Below, piece by piece: positions 58,655 to 64,000 of a stretch of 64,000 nucleotides of DNA. A model generated the notes under the pieces. It made no database searches and was not told where the DNA came from. It saw only the letters and a list, made by a program, of their open reading frames with translations. The position numbers and the translations under genes are program-made. Source of the stretch: Pseudarthrobacter chlorophenolicus A6 (GTDB lineage Bacteria; Actinomycetota; Actinomycetes; Actinomycetales; Micrococcaceae); the NCBI RefSeq assembly GCF_000022025.1, contig NC_011886.1, positions 2,118,980-2,182,979 on the forward strand, in the 5' to 3' direction. Positions within the stretch are counted from its first letter, which is position 1. Each line of letters begins with the position of its first letter.

Positions 58655-61609
58655 ATGTCCTCCAATACCGGGCCGTTCTCCACAGGCCCAACCACCAGCG
58701 GACCGTTCTCGCCGGGGCCGGGTGACGATGTCGAAGTACTCTCACCCGCCGAAAGGTACCGGGCCAGCGCGGAGCGGCGCGCGGAGGCCGCCACAGACCT
58801 CGGTGCCTTCACCCAGACTCTCGACTTCGAGCTCGACGACTTCCAGCGGCAGGCGTGCCGGTCCCTTGAAGGGGGCAAGGGTGTCCTGGTAGCCGCGCCG
58901 ACCGGTGCAGGCAAGACCATCGTGGGTGAATTCGCCATCTACCTGGCCCTCAAGCGTGGCCTCAAGGCTTTTTACACCACCCCCATCAAGGCGCTCAGCA
59001 ACCAGAAATTCACTGAACTCGGCGAAAAGTACGGTGCCGAAAATGTCGGCCTGCTGACAGGCGACACCAGCATCAACGGCGAGGCACCGGTGGTGGTCAT
59101 GACCACCGAAGTCCTCCGCAACATGCTTTATGCCGATTCGGCCACCCTGGACGACCTCGGGTACGTCGTGATGGACGAGGTGCACTACCTGGCCGACAGG
59201 TTCCGCGGCGCCGTGTGGGAAGAAGTCATCATCCACTTGCCAAGCGAGGTGCAGGTGGTATCCCTCAGCGCCACGGTGTCCAACGCAGAGGAGTTCGGTG
59301 CCTGGCTGGACACTGTCCGCGGCGACACGGACATCATCGTCTCCGAACACCGGCCGGTTCCCCTGTGGCAACACGTGATGGTGGGCCGCCGGATCATGGA
59401 CCTGTTCGCCGGCGAAACCACTTTCGACGAAATTGCTCCTGCGGTTGATGCTGCTGAAGATGACCAGCCCAAAACGGTCAGCGGCAAAAGCCGGAACAAA
59501 GAGACAAACCGCGGCTTCGACGTCAATCCGGAACTCCTGACCGTTGCCCGCAACGAAGGCCAGCAGGGCTTCCGGAGCCGGCCGGGCCGCGTGCAGCGCG
59601 GCAGGCGGGGCAACGACCGGCCGCCACGGCCTGCCGAACAAACGGGCGTGCGCAGGGCCAGCCGTCCCCAGGTCATCGCCAGCCTGGACCGGATGGACCT
59701 TCTTCCCGCCATCACCTTCATCTTTTCCAGGGCCGGTTGCGACGCCGCAGTGGCCCAGTGTGTTGCTTCGGGTCTGTGGCTGACCACGGAGAAGGAACAG
59801 CGGATCATCGCCGAACGCGTCGACGAAGCCGGCCGTGACATTCCGCCTGATGACCTCGACGTTCTCGGTTTCTGGAGTTGGCGCGACGGGCTGCTCCGCG
59901 GTTTCGCCGCCCACCACGCCGGGATGCTGCCCACCTTCAAGGAAGTTGTGGAGAAGCTCTTCGCCGACGGCCTGGTCAAGGCCGTGTTCGCCACGGAGAC
60001 CCTGGCCCTGGGCGTGAACATGCCGGCTCGGTCGGTGGTGCTGGAAAAGCTCGACAAGTTCAACGGTGAAGCCCACGTGGACATCACAGCCGGCGAGTAC
60101 ACACAGCTGACCGGCCGCGCCGGCCGGCGCGGCATCGACGTCGAAGGACACGCGGTGGTCCTGTGGCAGCCGGGAGGGGACCCGACGGCGGTGGCCGGCC
60201 TGGCGTCCAGGCGCACCTACCCGCTCAATTCCAGTTTCCGTCCCACGTACAACATGAGCATCAACCTGCTGGCCCAGTTCGGCCGGGCCAGGGCCCGTGA
60301 AATCCTCGAGTCCTCCTTCGCGCAGTTCCAGGCTGACCGGTCCGTGGTGGGCCTGGCAAGGCAGGTGCGCAGCCGTGAGGAATCCCTTGCCGGCTTCGCC
60401 AAGTCGATGACCTGCCACCTTGGCGACTTCACTGAGTACGCACGGCTGCGCCGCGAGCTCTCGGACGTGGAGAACGCCGCGTCGCGCACCACAACCCGCG
60501 CACGCAAGTCGATGAGTGACGACTCCCTGGCCAGGCTCATGCCCGGGGACGTGGTTGATGTTCCCGGTGGCAGGGCGCCCGGCCCGGCCATTGTGCTCAG
60601 CTCGGACCACAGCAGCCGGGAACCACGGCCCGCTGTCCTGACCCTCGATAACCAGCTGCGCAGGATCGGCACGGACGACCTGGAGGGCCCCATCGCGCCC
60701 GTTACCCGGATCCGCATCCCCAAGTCCTTCAACGCCAAGGTCCCCAAGTCGCGCCGTGACCTTGCGTCCTCGGCCAGGAACGCCCTGCGTGAAAACCGGC
60801 CGCCCGCGCCGGGTCACAACCGCAACAACGATTTCGGCCTTGCTTCCGCGTTGCCGGACCAGGAAAAGCGCATTGCCGACCTCCGGCGCGCCCTCCGCGC
60901 CCACCCCTGCCACGGATGCAACGAACGCGAAGACCACGCCCGCTGGTCCGAGCGCTGGTGGAAGCTGCGGCGCGAAACCGACAACCTGGTCCGCCAGATC
61001 CAGGGGCGGACCAACACCATTGCAAAGACGTTCGACAGGGTCTGTGACGTCCTGTCCGCCTACGGCTACCTGGACGCCTCAGATGACGGACGGCTGGCTA
61101 TCAGCCCGGACGGACAGCGGCTGCGGCGGATCTACGGGGAGAAGGACCTCCTGATTTCCCAGTCGCTCCGCCTGGGTGCCTTCGACGACCTCGACGCCGT
61201 CGAGGTCGCCGCCCTGGCCAGTGTGCTGGTTTACCAGGCAAAGCGCGAGGACCGCGGCTTGCGGCCGCGGATGCCCAGCGTCTCCCTGGAAACGTCAGTG
61301 GACATCGTGGTCCGGGAATGGTCCGCGCTTGAAGACGTCGAGGAAGCGAACAAGCTGCCGCTCACCGGTGAGCCCGAGCTCGGCCTGGTGTGGCCCATCT
61401 ACAAGTGGGCCCGCGGGCGCCACCTGCAGGATGTGCTGAGCGGCACCGACCTCGCCGCCGGAGACTTCGTCCGCTGGGTCAAGCAGGTGGTGGACCTGCT
61501 GGACCAGATCGCCAAGATTCCAGGCCTCGAACCACGGCTTGCCCGGCTGTGCGGGGAGGCAATCAACCTGATACGCCGCGGCGTCGTGGCCTATTCATCC
61601 GTCCAGTAA
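58655..61609 (+). CDS. helY: Ski2-like DEAD/DEAH-box helicase HelY
   Basis: A 984-residue RNA helicase. Motif I APTGAGKT at 81-88, Ia TTPIKALSNQKF, motif II DEVH at 174-177, motif III SLSATVSN. A linker (about 265-340) carries an RG-rich segment. The second RecA domain has ATETLALGVNMPARSVV and QLTGRAGRRGID. A C-terminal Ski2-type helical domain follows, with a CHGCNERE cysteine pair near 750. Mycobacterial HelY sits after tatC in the same way. It may act in RNA decay. Confidence 0.93.
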   Translation: MSSNTGPFSTGPTTSGPFSPGPGDDVEVLSPAERYRASAERRAEAATDLGAFTQTLDFELDDFQRQACRSLEGGKGVLVAAPTGAGKTIVGEFAIYLALKRGLKAFYTTPIKALSNQKFTELGEKYGAENVGLLTGDTSINGEAPVVVMTTEVLRNMLYADSATLDDLGYVVMDEVHYLADRFRGAVWEEVIIHLPSEVQVVSLSATVSNAEEFGAWLDTVRGDTDIIVSEHRPVPLWQHVMVGRRIMDLFAGETTFDEIAPAVDAAEDDQPKTVSGKSRNKETNRGFDVNPELLTVARNEGQQGFRSRPGRVQRGRRGNDRPPRPAEQTGVRRASRPQVIASLDRMDLLPAITFIFSRAGCDAAVAQCVASGLWLTTEKEQRIIAERVDEAGRDIPPDDLDVLGFWSWRDGLLRGFAAHHAGMLPTFKEVVEKLFADGLVKAVFATETLALGVNMPARSVVLEKLDKFNGEAHVDITAGEYTQLTGRAGRRGIDVEGHAVVLWQPGGDPTAVAGLASRRTYPLNSSFRPTYNMSINLLAQFGRARAREILESSFAQFQADRSVVGLARQVRSREESLAGFAKSMTCHLGDFTEYARLRRELSDVENAASRTTTRARKSMSDDSLARLMPGDVVDVPGGRAPGPAIVLSSDHSSREPRPAVLTLDNQLRRIGTDDLEGPIAPVTRIRIPKSFNAKVPKSRRDLASSARNALRENRPPAPGHNRNNDFGLASALPDQEKRIADLRRALRAHPCHGCNEREDHARWSERWWKLRRETDNLVRQIQGRTNTIAKTFDRVCDVLSAYGYLDASDDGRLAISPDGQRLRRIYGEKDLLISQSLRLGAFDDLDAVEVAALASVLVYQAKREDRGLRPRMPSVSLETSVDIVVREWSALEDVEEANKLPLTGEPELGLVWPIYKWARGRHLQDVLSGTDLAAGDFVRWVKQVVDLLDQIAKIPGLEPRLARLCGEAINLIRRGVVAYSSVQ

Positions 61610-61675
61610 ACGCACTGTCTGCCCCATCGTGCCGGGGCTGTTCCGGCACGCCCCTATGCGAGGAGCCTTTCGCCA

Positions 61676-63331
61676 ATGACCACGTCCGGTCCAGAGTCCA
61701 ATTCCCGTTCCAAGGCAGCGCTCTACCGCAACGGATCCGTTTATACGGCGGCCGACCCGTTTGCCACGGCCATGTTGGTGGACGGCGATACCGTGGCCTG
61801 GGTGGGGTCCGAGCAGGCGGCTTCCTCCATTGCTGATTCAAAGATGGACATCATCGACCTGCGGGGCGCCCTTGTCACGCCGGGGTTCGTGGATTCCCAT
61901 GCGCACCTGACGGAAACCGGCATTGCCCTGGACTCCCTGAAGCTTGCCTCCGTGAACTCCGCCCGTGAACTGCTGGACGCCGTTGCAGCAGCCGGCGGCA
62001 GCGGACCGGTGCTGGGCCACGGTTGGGACGAGACGCAATGGACCGACGCCACGTTGCCCACCGCTGACGAACTCGACCGTGCGGCCGGCGGCCGGTCCGT
62101 TTACCTGTCGCGTGTTGACGTCCACTCTGCGCTGGTCTCGGGTGCCCTGGCGCGGGAGCCCGGGCTGCAGGACGCAGAGGGGTACGACGGCGGGGCGAAA
62201 GTCTCGCGCGCGGCCCACGCGGCTGCCAGGCGGGCCGCGCGCAGCCTGCCGGCCGATGTCCTTCGCGGATACCAGGCAAAGGCCCTGGCCGAGGCCGCCG
62301 CGAATGGCTACGTGGCCCTGGCCGAAATGGGTGCCCCGCACATCGGCGGCGCGGATGACCTGCGTCTCGCGGCGGCGTGGAACACCCCTGGTCCCGGGAT
62401 GCCCGCACAACCGGAGATCCTGCCGTACTGGGGTGAGTTGGCAGCCACGGAGGAACAGGCACGCAGCCTAGTTTCGCAGTTCGGCTTCAATATCCGCGGC
62501 CTGGCCGGTGACCTGAACATTGACGGTTCCATTGGCTCACGTACGGCAGCCCTGCGCTCCGGTTACAGTGACGCCCGCGACGAGCGGGGCAGCCTGTACC
62601 TTGGCATCGAGGAAGTGGCCGCGCACCTCGCGGCCTGCTCGCTGGCCGGCATCCAGGGCGGGTTCCATGTCATCGGCGACGCCGGCCTGGACACGGCACT
62701 CGCGGCGCTGGACCTGGCGGCCGAACAGGTGGGAGAGCAGCGCGTCCGCGCGGCAGGCCACCGCCTTGAACATGTGGAAATGACGGACGCCGACGCGATA
62801 GCCCGGCTGGCCAAATATTCCGTGACCGTCAGCGCCCAGCCGGCATTCGATGCCGCGTGGGGCGGAACCGGCGGGCTGTATGGCCAGCGCCTGGGGGAGC
62901 GCAGCCGGTCCATGAACCAGTTCGCCGCCCTGTATGCAGCAGGTGTGCCCGTGTGCTTCGGCAGCGACAGCCCGGTGACTCCGCTTCGCCCCTGGTCGAG
63001 TGTGCGTGCATGCCTGGAACACCACAACGACGGGCAGCGCATCTCCGCACGCGCCGCGTTCCTCGGACACACCCGTGCCGGGTGGCGGGCCGCCAAGTAC
63101 TCCGATCCCATGGCCGGACAGCTGGTACCGGGAGCACCGGCAAGCTTTGCCGTGTGGGAGGTCGAAGAGCTGATGGTCCAGGTTGCCGACGGCCGCGTCC
63201 AGTCCTGGAGCACCGATCCCAGGGCCCGGACACCGCTGCTGCCCGCTCTCGACACCGGATCCGACCCCGCCTGCCTGCAGACGGTGCGCAACGGCGTCGA
63301 ACTCTTCGCAAGCCCTGCCCTGCGATCCTGA
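61676..63331 (+). CDS. Amidohydrolase family protein (YtcJ-like)
   Basis: A 551-residue metal-dependent hydrolase of the Amidohydro_3/YtcJ type. The first metal motif is DSHAHLTE at 73-80. FHVIGDAG and HRLEHVEM give the later His ligands, and FGSDSPVTPLRPW the catalytic Asp. The substrate of YtcJ-type enzymes is mostly unknown; N-acyl or amide cleavage is likely. AGGAGC precedes the ATG. Not obviously tied to helY or the mannosyltransferase. Confidence 0.87.
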   Translation: MTTSGPESNSRSKAALYRNGSVYTAADPFATAMLVDGDTVAWVGSEQAASSIADSKMDIIDLRGALVTPGFVDSHAHLTETGIALDSLKLASVNSARELLDAVAAAGGSGPVLGHGWDETQWTDATLPTADELDRAAGGRSVYLSRVDVHSALVSGALAREPGLQDAEGYDGGAKVSRAAHAAARRAARSLPADVLRGYQAKALAEAAANGYVALAEMGAPHIGGADDLRLAAAWNTPGPGMPAQPEILPYWGELAATEEQARSLVSQFGFNIRGLAGDLNIDGSIGSRTAALRSGYSDARDERGSLYLGIEEVAAHLAACSLAGIQGGFHVIGDAGLDTALAALDLAAEQVGEQRVRAAGHRLEHVEMTDADAIARLAKYSVTVSAQPAFDAAWGGTGGLYGQRLGERSRSMNQFAALYAAGVPVCFGSDSPVTPLRPWSSVRACLEHHNDGQRISARAAFLGHTRAGWRAAKYSDPMAGQLVPGAPASFAVWEVEELMVQVADGRVQSWSTDPRARTPLLPALDTGSDPACLQTVRNGVELFASPALRS

Positions 63332-63346
63332 CCCTGCCACCCGTCC

Positions 63347-63352
63347 TATAAT
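63347..63352 (+). promoter_or_regulatory. -10 hexamer of the mannosyltransferase gene
   Basis: Perfect TATAAT, 71 bases before the GTG at 63424. The leader carries AGGAAAGG, so this mRNA has a normal 5' UTR. No good -35 is visible. Confidence 0.55.
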
Positions 63353-63423
63353 GGGGAGTTGCGCCAACAGGCAGCTAGCTTGCCGGCCGGTGCACCGACC
63401 GCTCCCACCAGGAAAGGCCCTCT

Positions 63424-64000
63424 GTGCGCGTCCTTACGATCATCCCCACCTACAACGAACTGGAATCGCTGCCCAAGACGCTCCAGCGCCTTCGGACCGC
63501 CGTGCCGGCGTCGGATGTGCTGGTAGTGGATGACAACAGCCCCGACGGCACAGGCCAGCTGGCCGACGCCAAAGCGGCCGAAGATCCCCAGGTCCACGTC
63601 CTGCACCGCAAGGGCAAGGACGGGCTCGGCGCCGCCTACATCGCCGGGTTCAAGTGGGGACTCGAGGCAGGCTACGACGTGCTCGTGGAAATGGACGCCG
63701 ACGGCTCCCACCAGCCCGAACAGCTTCCCCAATTGCTTGAAGCCGTGGAGCAGGGCGCAGACCTTGCCATGGGGTCGCGCTGGGTTCCCGGCGGAAGCGT
63801 GGTCAACTGGCCGCTGTACCGCCAGGCCATTTCCCGGGTGGGCAGCACGTACGCCCGGCTGATGCTTGGCCTGAAGATCAAGGACGTCACCGGCGGCTAC
63901 CGCGCGTTCCGCAGGTCCACCCTTGAGAAACTCAACCTGGACCAGGTTGATTCCGTTGGCTACGGCTTCCAGGTGGACCTGGCCTGGCGCGTGGCACGGA
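63424..64000 (+). CDS. Polyprenol monophosphomannose synthase (GT2), 3' end cut by the window edge
   Basis: First 192 residues of a GT2 transferase moving mannose from GDP-mannose to polyprenol phosphate. [11 protein letters not shown] and [11 protein letters not shown] form the nucleotide-sugar site. The DxD motif is D91-A-D93 in [23 protein letters not shown] and [11 protein letters not shown] are the acceptor-loop motifs of the DPM1 family. Supplies mannose donor for lipoglycans and protein mannosylation in actinobacteria. The frame runs off the right edge. Confidence 0.9.
   Translation, partial: MRVLTIIPTYNELESLPKTLQRLRTAVPASDVLVVDDNSPDGTGQLADAKAAEDPQVHVLHRKGKDGLGAAYIAGFKWGLEAGYDVLVEMDADGSHQPEQLPQLLEAVEQGADLAMGSRWVPGGSVVNWPLYRQAISRVGSTYARLMLGLKIKDVTGGYRAFRRSTLEKLNLDQVDSVGYGFQVDLAWRVAR

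Noticed and set aside
58742..60937. Long open frame of 731 codons on the strand opposite helY
   Set aside because: It mirrors a real helicase gene with all motifs. High GC makes long antisense frames common; no recognisable domain, ribosome site or promoter.
1..64000. CRISPR arrays, insertion sequences, prophage or genomic island borders
   Set aside because: No direct-repeat arrays, transposases, integrases or phage genes were seen; the single tRNA has no duplicated 3' end nearby.

Overview
This is a high-GC actinobacterial chromosome segment, most likely from Arthrobacter, Pseudarthrobacter or a close Micrococcaceae relative. Three things point there: a mycothiol ligase (mshC), a complete Pup-proteasome locus, and the DNA-damage regulators PafB and PafC fused into one gene, a fusion known from Arthrobacter. 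Coding density is very high. I see no insertion sequence, prophage, CRISPR array or rRNA. The only RNA gene found is a tRNA-Leu(GAG). Both ends cut through genes: an SDR oxidoreductase on the left and a polyprenol-phosphate mannosyltransferase on the right.

Layout. 0-9.4 kb is mostly housekeeping: serB, a soluble ABC ATPase, a TauE-type exporter, a SpoU rRNA/tRNA methyltransferase, ribosomal protein L31 type B, a lipoate-ligase-like protein, pepN and a YeiH-type membrane protein. 9.5-12.9 kb is a compact three-gene operon: a circularly permuted ATP-grasp enzyme, an alpha-E protein and a transglutaminase. This is a predicted but functionally undescribed peptide-bond-forming system and is the best candidate here for new biology. 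13-17.7 kb has a PPOX protein, an unusual zinc-ribbon SDR, and divergent glgC and glgA. 17.8-24.4 kb is a fatty-acid or acyl-CoA module: an acyl-CoA oxidase-like enzyme and a TetR regulator read leftward, and thiolase, FabG4-like reductase and MaoC dehydratase read rightward. A perfect 13-bp inverted repeat sits in the shared promoter. 24.4-36 kb is mixed: FUSC transporter, serine hydrolase, glutathionyl-hydroquinone-reductase-like GST, membrane M50 protease, zinc-ribbon DUF4193 protein, two tandem family-9 glycosyltransferases, DUF805 protein, alpha/beta hydrolase, UvrA2-type ABC ATPase and the tRNA. 36-42.4 kb has an M20 peptidase, an acyl-CoA dehydrogenase, two small proteins, an aldo/keto reductase, uppP and mshC.

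From 42.5 kb to the end, the window largely follows a gene order shared with mycobacteria: PAC2, HAD, site-2 protease, trmI, arc, dop, pup, prcB, prcA, pafA, two FKBP prolyl isomerases, pafBC, a small membrane protein, tatA, tatC and helY, then an amidohydrolase and the truncated mannosyltransferase. Arc unfolds pupylated proteins for the PrcBA 20S core. PafA attaches Pup and Dop removes or deamidates it; the Pup encoded here ends in Gln and so needs Dop. PafBC is a DNA-damage transcription activator.

A window-wide signal is that about twenty genes have a TAnnnT -10 hexamer 6-8 bases before the start codon and no Shine-Dalgarno sequence, as expected for leaderless mRNAs. I used this to choose several starts (glgA, serine hydrolase, tetR, uvrA2, mshC, helY and others).
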